From: Maylandia zebra
Taxonomy: Eukaryota > Chordata > Actinopteri > Cichliformes > Cichlidae
Reading direction: 5' to 3'
NCBI RefSeq assembly: GCF_041146795.1
Contig: NC_135172.1
Coordinates: 11,646,137-11,710,136 of the forward strand
Length of the DNA stretch: 64,000 bases
The position numbers and the translations under genes are program-made. Shown piece after piece: positions 23,979-36,949 of the stretch. The notes below the pieces were generated by a model. The model had not been told where the DNA came from and did no database searches. It saw only the letters and a list, made by a program, of their open reading frames with translations. The stretch's first letter is position 1, and each line of letters begins with the position of its first letter.

Positions 23979-26900
23979 GAGCACACAGTGGCTCGATGGT
24001 GGAGTAGAGGTCAGCTGTGTGGTTTTCACTGAAGTGCAGTCTGCTGTAGTGATGATCATCCTGCCCTGCTGACTGAGCTGAGATGTTTTCATAAATGAGA
24101 TCAAGGGTCATCTGATGAGACGAGACAGTGATCATAAATTCATGTTAAAGAGAAGACCCTTGGGCCCCCACCCCAGCAGGCCCTGGACACAGCCAGGGGG
24201 ACCAGGCCACACCAAGCAGCAGCTGGCGGGTGGGGCACCAGCCACCAGCAGGGAGCATGGTAGGGTGAAATAGGCCCCCACACCTGGAGCAGCATGAGAT
24301 GTTCTGAGAAAGGTGGAGTCTAAGACACAACCTGACACACACACATACATTCATATTGCTGCAATGTCTCTGAAATTCTGTAAAGTTTATGGATTGGAAG
24401 TCCTGTTGTACAAAAACAAATAAAGTTTAAACATGACTGGTCTTAGAGATAACACAATAATGTTCACCTAATACACAAGAAGACAGTGATAGGGAGAAGT
24501 ATTAAACCCAGCAGAGCTGCAGAAACTCCTGCAGCTGCTCGTATCCGTGTTCCTGTAGTACTTTGGACAGTGAGAGTCTTTGGAGCAGAGCTGATATCTT
24601 TGTTGGTTTTCACAGCACACGAGTAGCTTCCTGCATCCTCCCTGCTGACTGGGTCTAGGATCAGATGTTTGGTTTGGTTCTCTCTCGGGGTCAGAGGTCG
24701 ACTGTTCAAGTACCAAATGTAGTTTGTGTTGTCAGTCAGAGGACAGCTGGTGCTGCAGGTCAGTGTGACTCTCTGACCCTCTGTCACCACTGCAGAAGGA
24801 CTCATCTTCACTCTCAGCTCTGAAAAACACTCAGACTGGTCAGTAACTGTAACGGTTTCTCATTAAAGAGACAACAGGATTTGGTGCTTTGGATTTTCAC
24901 TAACTTCTGAAGAGTGCAAGAAGCATTAAAAACTCTTTGTAGCTTTTTGACTAAATAAAACATCATCATCACCTGAGGAAAATTCCTGCATCTTTTTCTT
25001 GTCAATTCAGTTGAAAGCATTGCAGAGGATATTGTGTTGACAGCTGTTTTTACATATATAATGACAAACCATAATTACCTGTGACAATCAGAGTAACTCC
25101 AAGAAAATCAGACTCTATCACTTCTTCAGCTTCTGTTGTGATGGTGAACCTGTATTCTCCTGAGTCATCTCTCTTCAACTTCTTTAATCTGAGGATGTGT
25201 TGGTTCTTCATGATGTCATCATACTCCACATGATCTGCATCCTCAGTCAGCTGTTCAGCTTCCTCCTCAGCATTTCCCTTAAATTTATACCAACATTTAG
25301 ACTGTATCTGCTCGTAGTCAGGATGTGAGTATTTACTGGAGATGTTCACTGAAGATCCTTCCAGAGCACAGATTCTGCTGTGGACATAATTCAAACTCCA
25401 GCAGGAATCACTGAAACCTGAAATATGGATGAAACAGAAATATAACATACATAAACAGAAATAATTAACAAATCATTTCTGTTTATGTATGCTCTTGTAT
25501 CACATATGTAAATGATTTCCCTTGATCATAAATTTTTAATCAATTGCTATGCAAATATTTTATCAGAACCTATAAGATATACAGTAAATTATTGATTCAA
25601 AAAAACTGTTTTCAGAAAAAAAACCCTCAGTGAATTATTACAAAATCATTACAAAATATATAAAATTATTGCAAAATAAGCACTGACAATTGCCAATAGC
25701 TATAACAGAGACTCACACCTCATACAATAATGAGTCAAAACAGCATAAAAATGCAAAAGAACAACACCTGTGACTGTTCCAACAAAATAAAACATTATCA
25801 GATCTTAAAAATGGTGTTTACCACATTATTATTGTAGCATTAAAATTTACAGTGTTTCTGTTATTGTGGTCAGATATTCTAACAACAACACAGAACAATC
25901 AACTGTACCATACCATAACTGTTCTATTTTGTAAGTTTACAGACAATAAGTAATAAGTTTACTCACAGACGTCAGCAGAGCGCACATCCTCAAGACCTTT
26001 TACAGCACAAGACAAACTGTCTGGCTGAGAGATGGAAACTAGAATCTGTTTTCCCTCCTGCACTGTAGGCTTTCTGTTTTCATACCACACAAAGGAAATC
26101 AGAGGCTCAGTCAGAAAACAGCTGCTGTTACAGGTCAGTCTGATGTGACCTCTGTGTTCAGCAGGGCTCTGGACATGAATTTCTGTTGGGAGATGATGAA
26201 CACATTTTCCACCAGTTCATCTCTGTCATGTCAAATAAATTAAGAAATAAAAATGAAATTTCAAAGTGCAGTTTGTCCAGAACTTCACCTCTGGGATATG
26301 TGATGGAGCAGGACTCGTCCACTGATGTCTGCTGAGAAGAACACATTCTCCCTTTAGCATAGGTCACACTGAAGCAGGTCGGAGTTACAGAATCTGAAAA
26401 ACACCACTGATGTTTAAACAGTGAAATTATTCATGTCTGTCAGACATCTCATAACATGATGAGGAGGCGTCCATCATGACTCACCCACAGAGACTTCAGG
26501 GGCTCTGAGATGCTCGTAGCCTTTGACAGCACAGGAGTATGTGACTGCTTCCTCACTGCTGAGCCGCTCTTGGTACCAGGGAGACCAGTCCTCATAGAGA
26601 AACTCTCTGTTCTTGTACCAGATGTAGGCTGCAGGCTTTTCAGTCAGAGGACAGCTGCTGCTGCACATCAGTGTTACTGTCTGTCCCTCTGTGGCAGGAA
26701 TCACCTTTACCTGCAGCTCTGAGAGGTCACATGACCAACATGAATACACTGATCATCCATAAACTCATTCATTTGTGATGCATTTGTAAAAAGAACTGTA
26801 CCTGTAACATGGAAATTAATTCCACTTTGTTGGCACGTTGATCTGTCAGCAGTTTTAATGCAGCAGTAAAAATTTCCATCACTCTCTGTCAGATTATTGA

Positions 26901-27405
26901 TTGTTAGAGTGAAATTACTCTCTGCTGACATGCTGTACTTTACATGTGTTTCATCTGTAGTGAACAATATCTTGGAGATACTCAAGTATCCAGTGTACCA
27001 GCTATTTCTTGCAGTGGGATGTTGATGTGAGCAGGGCAGATTCACTGATGAACCTTTCAAGGCACAGATGCTGTTTGGTTTTCCCTGAACACCTTTAACA
27101 CAACATGTGATTAGAAAACATGGTGAACATTTATGCTAACTTTCTTTTCTGTGCTAATCTGTGATGACAGCATGTTACTGTGAAGGATCACAATCTGGTG
27201 CTTTGATATACTTCAGATTTCAGAACAGCAGAACAAGTAACTGAGACTTTTCTCATTTCTTAAATAAACTTGTAACTCTCTGCGTCTTTTTTCTACATTC
27301 CTGACACATATTCCTTACAGTTATCATGAAGAGAAACAAATTATTCTTACCTGAGAGGCACAGAATGAAACCCAGAAACAAACATCCAGCTTCTGCCAAT
27401 AACAT
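23974..27405 (-). CDS. Gene C: CD22/Siglec-like receptor with doubtful cytoplasmic tail splice
   Basis: Exons: 27351-27405 (signal peptide), 26802-27092 (D1), 26485-26718 (D2), 26289-26393 (D3 half V), 25967-26182 (D4), 25079-25417 (D5), 24468-24819 (D6+TM), 23974-24111 (tail, TAA at 23974-23976). D4 and D5 are of the C/D type and quite unlike A/B, while D2 and D6 are nearly the same as in A and B. The tail exon closely resembles A and has LIYENI (ITIM consensus), HHYSRL and DLYSTI. I find no equivalent of the 58-base linking exon. The TM exon ends in phase 2, and splicing it straight to the tail exon gives a stop after about two codons. GC-rich foreign sequence at about 24150-24330 sits where the missing exon would be expected. 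The gene may therefore encode a receptor with almost no tail, use an exon I missed, or be a pseudogene. Confidence 0.72.
24150..24345. mobile_element. GC-rich insert in gene C tail intron
   Basis: Sharp compositional change from AT-rich intron to GC-rich sequence (gggcccccaccccagcagg onward), ending in a short ACACACAC run. Genes A and B have nothing like it. It occupies the region where the 58-base tail exon of A/B would be expected. Class unknown. Confidence 0.45.
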
Positions 27406-28109
27406 GGCTGTTATTAAATTTAACTTCTAATGAGAAAAAGTTGGCTGTATGAATATTTTAAAGGCCTAGTTACTGCCGCTGTTTATTTTAAACTTGAAAA
27501 AATATCAGAAACCAGAATCAATCAAAAGCCATCTAAGAGGATAGACTGAATGCAGAGCTGATTTAAGTGTTTCTCCAAGCTGCATTCAGTTTTAATACCG
27601 TCGCTTCCTTGTTTATCAATCATTTCTTTCACTACAAAGAGACCTCTAGTGTAGAACTGATATACTGCAGCAGAAATTAAAAATCATATTGGATTCATGT
27701 TAATGTAATTCTCATTAACGTGACAGGTAAGACCTGAGTCTGGGAACCACCTCTGGTAGGCGGGGCTGTTTTTCCTCTTTATAATCACAGGAATCTGGGG
27801 CTGTGTGAATGCCTGGTCTAAGCAGTGCTATTTGGCCTTCTAAACTTTCTAAGACAGCTTGATTTAGGTTTTATACAGTGTTGGGGAGTAACAGAATACA
27901 TGTACTGCTGTTACATATTTAAAATACAAAATATATGTGTGTTTTATTTTTAATTAACAATACTTTTATGATGTATAAGCAAAGTCCAACATCCTAAACT
28001 CTCACAGGAGCCATTTTATAGTGACTTCATTTCTGTTTAAATTGTTGAAATCATCACATCACACTGGCTTTAATACTAATCTTCATATCTACTTGTTATC
28101 CAGTTATTT
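27406..28109. other. Upstream region of gene C; no gene seen
   Basis: Should contain gene C's promoter. I see no confident TATA box or other element, and no other gene. Confidence 0.35.
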
Positions 28110-28215
28110 AACAATGGATGCTCAACATCTTTAACAGCACAAGAGAAGCTTTCTGAAGAGTCTGAACAGTAAAGTATTAGTGTTTAGCATCTCATAATAT
28201 GATGAGAACTTGAAC
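28110..28215 (-). pseudogene. Fossil C2-domain exon end and intron of a receptor unit
   Basis: The minus strand encodes an F-strand-like SFSCAVKDVE stretch at about 28115-28160. It is followed by intron-like sequence resembling gene D near 39775-39830 ('gtttaacatctcataacatg'). No open domain survives. It sits upstream of gene C and indicates another lost unit. Confidence 0.5.
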
Positions 28216-28234
28216 TAAGCTTTTCAAAAGCTAA

Positions 28235-28700
28235 ATGTGGCCTTGGAGAGGTACCTATTTCAATAGGAATTATCCTTAGTGGCAATGGACTCAGTAAACT
28301 TGGAGAACACATCAGTAAGAATCAATACATTTATATGACCATCAACAGAGGGTTCAAGGCATTAGAAATTAATTGCTAGAATCTGATTAGGCCTCCCAGC
28401 CATGAGGTGACCCATGGTTGTTTTAGGTCTGGAATAAACTGCCTTAGTCTGAACACAGTGTTGCTGACAATGATCTTCAACCTCTAAACACACCTGGACT
28501 ATAACATCTCTTCTGTATCAAGTTTTCAATTCTGTCTATCCCCTGGTGACTATGCCCATTATGTAAGTCATGCAAAACCTCATTCCTGAAGCTCTGAATG
28601 AGCTAGGGAGGCAAAACTTGGGACAAAGCGGTGATAATAGCTAGCAAACCCTAAGAATGATCTTAACACAGCAACAGAGCAACATTCAAGGACTCCTCAA
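28235..28700 (-). pseudogene. Ty3/gypsy integrase relic
   Basis: The minus strand encodes an integrase zinc-finger end (VEDHCQQHC), then the catalytic-core start with LAINF, DGHINVLILTDVFSKF and TESIATKDN. In-frame stops occur after LAINF and after KDNSY. The D of the core motif is replaced by N in AINF. It is an isolated fragment without LTRs. Confidence 0.75.
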
Positions 28701-28794
28701 TTCAAGGCAGGTGAAAAGCATCCTGCCTAGTCCTTGAATTCAACAGACGGTAATCCACACAAAGCCTCAGTTGCCATGGTAACACATTTTTACT

Positions 28795-29010
28795 GGTTGA
28801 TCTACGTTCCTACCCTCACCTATGGTTACAAGCTTTTGCTAGTTCCAGGCATGTCCCACTGAGAGGATGCCCCAGGGCAGACCCAAGACATGCTGGAGAG
28901 ATTATATCTCTCTGTTGGCCTCTGAAGCCTTGGTTTTCCCCTGGATAAGATGAAGGAGGTGGCTGGTGAGAGGGAGGTCTTGGTCTTTGCTTTGGCTGCT
29001 GCCCGTGGTA
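28795..29010 (+). mobile_element. RTE-like LINE 3' fragment
   Basis: Matches the end of the element at 34710-35697: 'gatctacgt.cctaccctcacctatgg', 'ttccaggcatgtcccac', 'gacccaagacatgctggaga'. Frame broken. Confidence 0.7.
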
Positions 29011-29208
29011 CTAGTTTACTTTACTAGTTTACTATATTTATAATCCACATATACCATAATGGTTTCCTAAATGTTGCCAATACAAACAAAGTAGTAAACC
29101 TAAGTAAGTCACATTTTAAGCACAGTTTAAAAAAAAATAAAATAAAAAAATAAAGCCTTAATGTCAATTCAAACAATGGCAGTGAGAAACAAAGTTTAAA
29201 ATAGCACA

Positions 29209-29830
29209 GGGTGGGCCATTTATATGGATACAATGTAATAACATGGGAATGGTTGGTAATATTAAAGTCCTGTTTGTGGCACATTAGTATATGTGAGGGG
29301 GAAAACTCCTCAAGATGGGTGGTGACCATGGTGGCCATTTGGAAGTCGGCCATCTTGGATACAACTTTTGTTTTTTCAATAGGAAGAGGGTCATGTGACA
29401 CATCAAACTTATTGGTAATGTCACAAGAAAAACAATGGTGTGCTTGGTTTCAATGTAACTTTATTCTTTCATGAGTTATTAAGTTTCTCTTTGTTCACAG
29501 CCATTGACATGTTGAACAGGTTAACACGTGAGCAGCGGATCGAAATTGTGTTGATATCTGGTGAACGCAGTAACCGGGTCATTGCAGCAGATTTCAATGC
29601 AAGACACCCTACGAGACCACCCATCTCCCATGCTACAGTTAGCAAACTGCTTGCTAAGTTTCGTGAAACTGGTTCAGTGTTGGATTTTCCAAAATGTGGA
29701 CGCAAGAAAACTGTCACTAATGAAGAAACATCAGTGGCTGTCCTAGCTTCATTCAGCAAGAGCCCACAGCGTAGCACTCGCCGCATGTCACTGGAGAGTG
29801 GCATCAGTCGAACATTCCTTGACTGAGTGA
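29209..29830 (+). mobile_element. Tc1/mariner-like transposase fragment
   Basis: Begins with the terminal motif gggtgggccatttatatgg. An ORF with start at 29509 encodes the helix-turn-helix N-terminal region (LTREQRIEIVLISGERSNRV, then a second HTH with PISHATVSKLLAKFRETG). It stops at 29826, before any DDE catalytic residues, and the right terminus is missing. Confidence 0.75.
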
Positions 29831-29969
29831 CATCCTATTTTAGATCTTTAGCCAAAGCAACCCAACTTTATTTATAAAGCACTTTAAAAACAGCAACCAC
29901 TGACCAAAGTGAATGATATGGAAATAAAAATAAAATTTTAATAAATTTAAATAAATAAAAACAAATAAA

Positions 29970-30350
29970 GGGCAGCACGGTGGCACGGTGGTTAGCACTG
30001 TTGCCGCACAGCAAGAAGGTCCTGAGTTCAATTCCAACATCAGGCCGGGATCTTTCTGTGTGGAGTTTGCATGTTCTCCCCGTGTTTGCGTGGGTTCCCT
30101 CCGGGTACTCTGGCTTCCTCCCACCGTCCAAAGACATGCAGCTTGTGGGGATAGGTTAATTGGATAATCCAAATTGTCACTAGGTATGAATGTGAGTGCG
30201 AATGGTTGTCTGTCCCTGTGTGTTGGCCCTGCGATAGACTGGCGACCTGTCCAGGGTGTACCCTGCCTCTCGCCCTATGACAGCTGGGATAGGCTCCAGC
30301 GCCCCCCGCGACCCTGAAAAGGATAAGCAGAAGCGGATGGATGGATGGAT
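29970..30350 (+). repeat. Dispersed 'gcacggtggttagcac' repeat with TGGA tail
   Basis: Fish repeat with a tRNA-like head (gttagcactgttgcc, then a ttcaattcc B-box-like segment) and a (TGGA)n tail at 30335-30352. A shorter piece lies at 37255-37390. Confidence 0.6.
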
Positions 30351-32369
30351 GGAAAACAAATAAATATAAAAGAAACAAAATTAAAATTAGAACACAAAAT
30401 AAGAGCCTCAATACAATATACAATTAAACATGAGCATTTTTTAAAAAAAAAAACTTTTAACAAATAAAGTTACTTTATAACCTTAGAAAGGTTTTATATA
30501 TGTTGACAATACCCACTACACTTGTAAGGTTCATAGTTTGTTTAAGTTATACTTTTCTATGCTTTTTGTCAATTTTCAACAAATGACTCATTAAGTTAAT
30601 TCAGGTTTTTGAGCTATCGTGTTTACAGGCAGAATGACACTCAATCAAAAACAAACCTGATGTGATATTCAGTTTCATGATGAGGTGAAACTGAATATCA
30701 AAAGATAATTACAGCAGCTTGAGTGGTGTGGAGGGAAGAACTCACCGCTGCAGGGTCAAGGAAAGATGTTTGTGTGAACATTTTTCAATTTTAAAATAAG
30801 CTTTTCAGCTTCTACAAACATCTGGGAACCCAAATGCTGCAGTCTCACATGCATGATGCAGAATTTCAAAACACACAAAATATTTTTACAGCATCACAGG
30901 TCTAGAGACTTCAGCTGGCTCAGTTTAACTGTCACACTCCTAATACAAGTACATGATACATGATTTGGAATTGTCTTTTAGCCAAAGTCTGAATGTCAAC
31001 AAACGTTTGCTGCTGTCTTGTGACAAAAGGGTTAACTGCAGGTAGCTCTGCATGTTGGATTTGGCATTTTTAAACCAGATGCAAGCTCGATGGGGATTTG
31101 TGTCTCTAGCTGGAAGTGAACCAGCAAACTTTCACTTTTCTCTCTTTAAAGAACTGTCTGTTTCCATTATCTATTAATCACTGTGTGCAGATTGAGTCCC
31201 CAGCTGTCTCAGGGGGTGCTGCTGGAAGAGGTGAGCGATGCAGTGTAGTGTATGAAAAGAGGGAGGTCCTCCAGTATGTGGAAAAATATTAGTGGAGAAC
31301 TGAAAGCACAAGAAAATCACAACTGAATGAGTCAGTTTAACCAAAGTTCCTTTCACTATTACTCTGAAATTGAGTGCAAAGCAGTATATATGGAAAACTA
31401 ACACAGGAAACACCTGACGTGTTAAAGCCTTTTTAAAGATGTTTTACAGCATCTGGTCACCTTATCCTGCTGCTCAAGTTTACTTTTAACACATTAACCA
31501 GTGAAAAGGTTGTACAGCTTATCCTTTTGTGGACTGAGTAAAGAGGAAATGTATACTGTCTAAGACAGTGTCAAGTGACCATCGAGAAAAGAGTTGCATT
31601 CCTTCTCTTTTCTTTTTCTCTTGTTCCTCATTCTCACTCCAGCACTTACAGGAACACTCCTATGACTGATTTGTTTTTTTGCAGAAGAAGTAGGCAAGGA
31701 ATTACTTAGCATTCTTTTATTCATCTGTTTTACCTGACTTAATCCTGTAATACAATGGTATGTTAATAAAATGTATGAATAACATTTGAAATTGGTCTTG
31801 TTTTAAATAATCCCAGTCAGGCTACACTCCTATATTTTATTAAGAAGTGTGGCCATCAAAAAAACATTGGAGCACAGGTTTAATTTAACTCAACTTTTAT
31901 AAAGACAGAAGTAGACACAAAAGTGAAAAACCATGGACATTAATTGTAATGATAATGTGCATGTCAAATTACCTATATTTTCAAAAGTAGTCATATTACA
32001 AACCAAAAAAATCACATAATGCACATGATTATGGCAAATACTGAAAACACATAAGAACCTTTGGATATTATAAAACATATTATGTGTAACTATAAAAGTA
32101 GACAAGAAATCATAGGGACCCCGGTTTATTAAAACATAAAATTCATAACTGTAGCCTAAATAAAAGCAAAAGTTGAAAAAAGAATTACTTACTAATACTA
32201 TATTTTATTAAAATATCCAATTAACTGGGTATATGTCATCTGACGGCAGATGTTTCATGTTGGTTGAGAATTTATTTTCGTTATCTTGCTCCAGAATGCT
32301 TCCAGCAAGTCTTGAAACTTGACAGAATTACATCTGGGAACTGGGGAAGTCATTTATGAATCTCTAAAT
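30351..32369. other. Intergenic between genes C and D; no gene seen
   Basis: AT-rich. 31500-31660 is homologous to 20150-20330, marking the duplicated flank of the receptor units. No coding region recognised. Confidence 0.45.
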
Positions 32370-32371
32370 CC

Positions 32372-32592
32372 TGTGTGTCCAACTCCAGTCCTCGAGAGCT
32401 ACTCTCCTGTAGCTTTTAGATGCATCCCTATTCCAATACAGTTGAATCAAATGATTGGATTACCTCTTCAGCATGCCATCAAGTTTGGTAAAGGCCTGGT
32501 AACAAGCCATTCATTTGATTCAGGTGTGTCAGAACAAGGACGCGTCTAAAAGCTGCAGGACAGTAGCTCTAGAGGACTGGAGTTGGACTTTC
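32372..32592. mobile_element. Short inverted-repeat MITE
   Basis: Left end tgtccaactccagtcctc and right end gaggactggagttggac form an inverted repeat, continued by 'gagctact' against 'agtagctc'. No ORF. I could not define the target duplication. Confidence 0.65.
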
Positions 32593-33330
32593 CCCCACCT
32601 GGAAGTTGTGTTTCTATGACCTCTTATCCTGTTGTCAACTCTGCAGTCTTGGAGTAACCAGTCTCTTTCTTCTGTAGTGTCTCTGCAATGCCTAAAAGTC
32701 TACAAGAGTAACTTGCTTGCATAACATAACCATAACCTGGCAAAACATCTCTGACTTGCAAACCTGCTAGTCAACAGTTTTGATTAAAACAGTAGATGAT
32801 AGTTAAAAAGGTTAAATAAGACTCCCAGTTTGATACTAAAAAGTAATAACTCCTAAAATGGCACATTTTTGGGAAACAGTTCATTATATATTCAGTGGAA
32901 AATTCCAAGACTTAACTGAGATTTTGTAATGTGTGAAAGACTAGTGCTTTTAATTACACACTATACAAAAAGCACAGGTTTTGAGGCTTCCTCTTATTTG
33001 GTGTGAGGCAGAGCCTGAGAGCGAGCGTCTCAAGATCAAGAGCTGCTCAGCCTCCCTAGTCACTTAGTTTCAATTCCTATAAGTGTATCCATTAATGCTG
33101 TCAAGAGCACCCACAACACGTAAATACTCATCAAAAAAAAGGCCAACATCTCAACAAATTCACTCAAGTCCTGTACAGCCAGATGTGTTGTTATATTTTA
33201 TCTTCTTTAGGTTGATGTGTTGTAAAGTTTCTAGGTGTCCAGAGCCTGTTCATTGAGCCTGAAAATAAGAAAACTAGTGCATTAATTAAAATAATTCAAT
33301 TAAAGTGTGATATATATCCACAGAACATAC

Positions 33331-36300
33331 TCACTCAGGAGCAGTCTTGTTTCTCAAGTCCACAACATCATAGGGGTGATGGTCCTGCTTTTGTGGTTGA
33401 AATGGCTGAATAGTGGAGTAGAGAGTCTCTGTTTTATTCTTGGACAAGCAGATTTCACTGTAGTCAGGTTCCTCCTCTGTCAGCGGAGGTGAGAAGCTTT
33501 CATACTTGAAATCAAAGTGTAAGTGATGCAAAACAGAACAAACATTTCAAATTAAGTGGTGAAAAAGAGGAGTGGTAGGATTAAATGTGGAAAAGACTGT
33601 CCCTATACAGAAGCAAGATTATTAAATGTATTTTCTTTACCGTGAAGTTCTCCATTGTTTCATTTCCTGACCTCTGTTTTCTGGTCAGTGAAACAGATGA
33701 ATATAGAAACAGGTTAGTGTGTGAACTTGAGATTGAATCTGGTTGATGTGAGAGACAAAACATTGATGTTCACCTGATCCACCAGCAGACAGTGAGAAGT
33801 ACTAAAACCAGCAGAGCAGCAGAAACTCCTGCAGCTGCTGGTGTCCATGTTCCTGTGATACTTTGGACAGTGAGAGTCTTTGGAGCAGAGCTGATATCTT
33901 TGTTGGTTTTCACAGCACACGAGTAGCTTCCTGCATCCTCCCTGCTGACTGGGTCTAGGATCAGATATTTGTTCTGGTTCTCTCTCGGGGTCAGAGGTCG
34001 ACTGTTCAAGTACCAAATGTAGTTTGTGTTGTCAGTCAGAGGACAGCTGGTGCTGCAGGTCAGTGTGACTCTCTGACCCTCTGTCACCACTGCAGAAGGA
34101 CTCATCTTCACTCTCAGCTCTGAAAGAGAAACGTTGGTCAAAGAAATCTCTTTTATAGCAAATCTCCTCTGTGGCTTATGCATTAAATGTGAATTGTGAA
34201 TAAGAACAAAATGGTAAATGAAGTGGTTCTTATATAACACTTTTCTACTCTATTTTGAGCACTCAAAGTGCTTTACACAACTTGTGCATTCACCCATTCA
34301 CACTTTTTTTCTACCATTTCTCAGTGCTTCATAACTAACATCCACATATATTCATACTCTGATGGATGCATTGGAGAGCAACATGGGTTTAGCATCTTGC
34401 CCAAGGATACTTGGCATGCAGACTGGAGCAGACTAGGATTGAACCACCAACCTTCCAGTTAGTTGGTGACCTGTTACAGCCACCCTGTAACATATGATAC
34501 ATTACACTGTATTATTATTTTTTTTAAACTAAAATGAAAACAAAATGCAGAAGCAGTGTGTTAAAAACTAGCAACATTTTATGATTATAGTATAGTAGCA
34601 GGTAGTAGCAGTAACATGTATAATAATTGTACAGAAATAAAGCTGACTACTTCATGGATTTCCCCTATCGCGAGTTAGTGCCTGCCTTTTGCTTAGTATT
34701 TTTTGGAATAAATAGTGGCCCAGGATACAGGAGGAACAATGCAGTTTTCGTCCTGGTCGCAGAACACTGGACCAGCTCTTTATCCTCTCCAGGATACTTG
34801 AGGGTGCATGGGAGTTTGCCCAACCAGTCAACATGTGTTTTGTGGACTTGGAGAAGAATCAGAGAATCTCATCTCTGATTTTTGCAGATGATGTGGTTCT
34901 GTTGGCCTCATCGGGTGAGGGCTCCAGCTTGCACTGGAACGGTTCGCAGCCGAGTGTGAAGCAGCGGGAATGAGGATCAGCACCTCCAAATCTGAGGCCA
35001 TGGTTCTCAGCCGGAAAAGGGTGGAGTGCCCACTCCGGGTCGGGGATGAGTTCCTGCCCCAAGTGGAGGAGTTCAAGTATCTCGGGGTCTTGTTCGCGAG
35101 TGATGGGAGAAGGGAGCCGGAGATCGACAGACGGATTGGGGCTGCAGCTGCAGTAATGCAGACGCTGCACCGGTCCGTCGTGGTGAAGAGGGAGCTGAGT
35201 GAAAAAGCGAAGCTCTGAATTTACCGGTCGATCTACGTCCCTACCCTCACCTATGGCCACGAGCTGTGGGTAGTGACCGAAAGAACAAGATTGCGGATAC
35301 AAGCGGCAGAAATGAGCTTCCTCCGAAGGGTGGCTGGCCTCTCCCTTAGAGATAGGGTGAGAAGTTCGGCCATCCGGGAGGGGCTCAGAGTAGAGCAGCT
35401 GCTGCTCCACATCGAAAGGAGCCAGCTGAGGTGGTTCGGGCATCTGACAAGGATGCCTCCTGGGCGCCTCCTGGGTGAGGTGTTCCAGGCATGTCCCACC
35501 GGGAGGAGGCCCCGGGGCAGACCCAGGACACGCTGGAGAGATTATATGTCTTGGCTGGCCTGGGAACGCCTTGGTATTCCCCCGGATAAGCTGGAGGAGG
35601 TGGCTGGGGAGAGGGAGGGAGGTCTGGGCCTCTTTGCTTAGGCTGCTACCCCCGCGACCCGGCCCCGGATAAAGCGGATGAAGATGGATGGATGGATAGT
35701 GGCACAGATATGCCATGTGTTGTTGTTTATCTCAGGTTACATTTGAATGAACATTATGCATAAGTTTCTATGGTCTCACATCTGTCCACTTCTAGGTGCT
35801 ACCAGCTAAATCTAAGCTTAATCACTCCAACTCTCCCACACTGTCAAACTGTGCCATCACTGGTCTTGTCCAGTCACCTTCTCCAGGCCAATCAGCATTC
35901 ATGCTTCATACAATAAATTTCATTGCACATCGCCTCTGTCAGTGCGCCCCAGGGCAGCTGTGGCTACAATGTAGCTTGCCATCGCCTGTGTGTGAATGTG
36001 TGTGTGAATGGGTGAATGACTGAATGTAGTGTGAAGCGCTTTGGGGTCCTTAGGGACTAGAAAAGCGCTGGCCATGCAGGCCATTTACCATTTACCATTT
36101 ACCATATCTGTCATTCTCCTTTGCAAATGCCTTTGCATAACCCACCCCCCCTGCATCTCTAACACTCAAGCACCCAAGCTCCATTCGAGCCACCTTCTTC
36201 ACCTCTACAATCAGAGTCTAGGCTCTGATACAGACTGAGCAGCATTATTCTGAAAATTTTCACAATTTGTACATGCAGTTTTTTGCAGGTTAGTGAACCT

Positions 36301-36875
36301 CTGCCCATTTTTACATGTAAGAAACTCTACATGTTCTTTTTATTTCTTATTACAGACCTGTTGCCAATGAAACTTAGCTGCAAAACTTCCTCCAATTTGC
36401 TTTACTCTTGCCCTGTCCCAACATTTTTGAGAAACATTTCTGGCATCAAATTCATAAGAAAAATATATTCTTATATGCTTGATTTGTTTTCTGTTTTATA
36501 TTGTGTGATTTTTACAAATCACTGCATTCTGTTTTTATTTTGAATTAATTCAGATTTTATAATAAAGAATAATATAGCAGAAACATTTTTGCCTGGCTAA
36601 AATAGTTTCTTCTTTTTTCTTTCCTAACTGATCATACTAACATCAGAACATGCATGGGTGAAAAACATGAAGACACTATACAGGTGTCAATAGAGAATTG
36701 TATTTGTTCAGTCAGTATAAGCTTTTAATGATATAAGTTTATTTGTGATAGAATGCTGCATGATGATCTTTTCATTGCTCAGAACTGATTGTTCTTTATG
36801 AAACGTGTTCTGATATTTGTATCTGAATCTATCCACAGCAATAGTAAGAAGTTGAACAAGCAGTTCTGACCTTGT

Positions 36876-36949
<74 letters not shown>

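Noticed and set aside
29970..30060. tRNA-like segment
   Set aside because: A- and B-box-like words occur but no cloverleaf or acceptor stem forms; it is the head of a dispersed repeat.
34859..35716. 285-codon minus-strand open frame
   Set aside because: It is the antisense of the RTE-like reverse transcriptase on the plus strand; the open state follows from GC-rich codon use.
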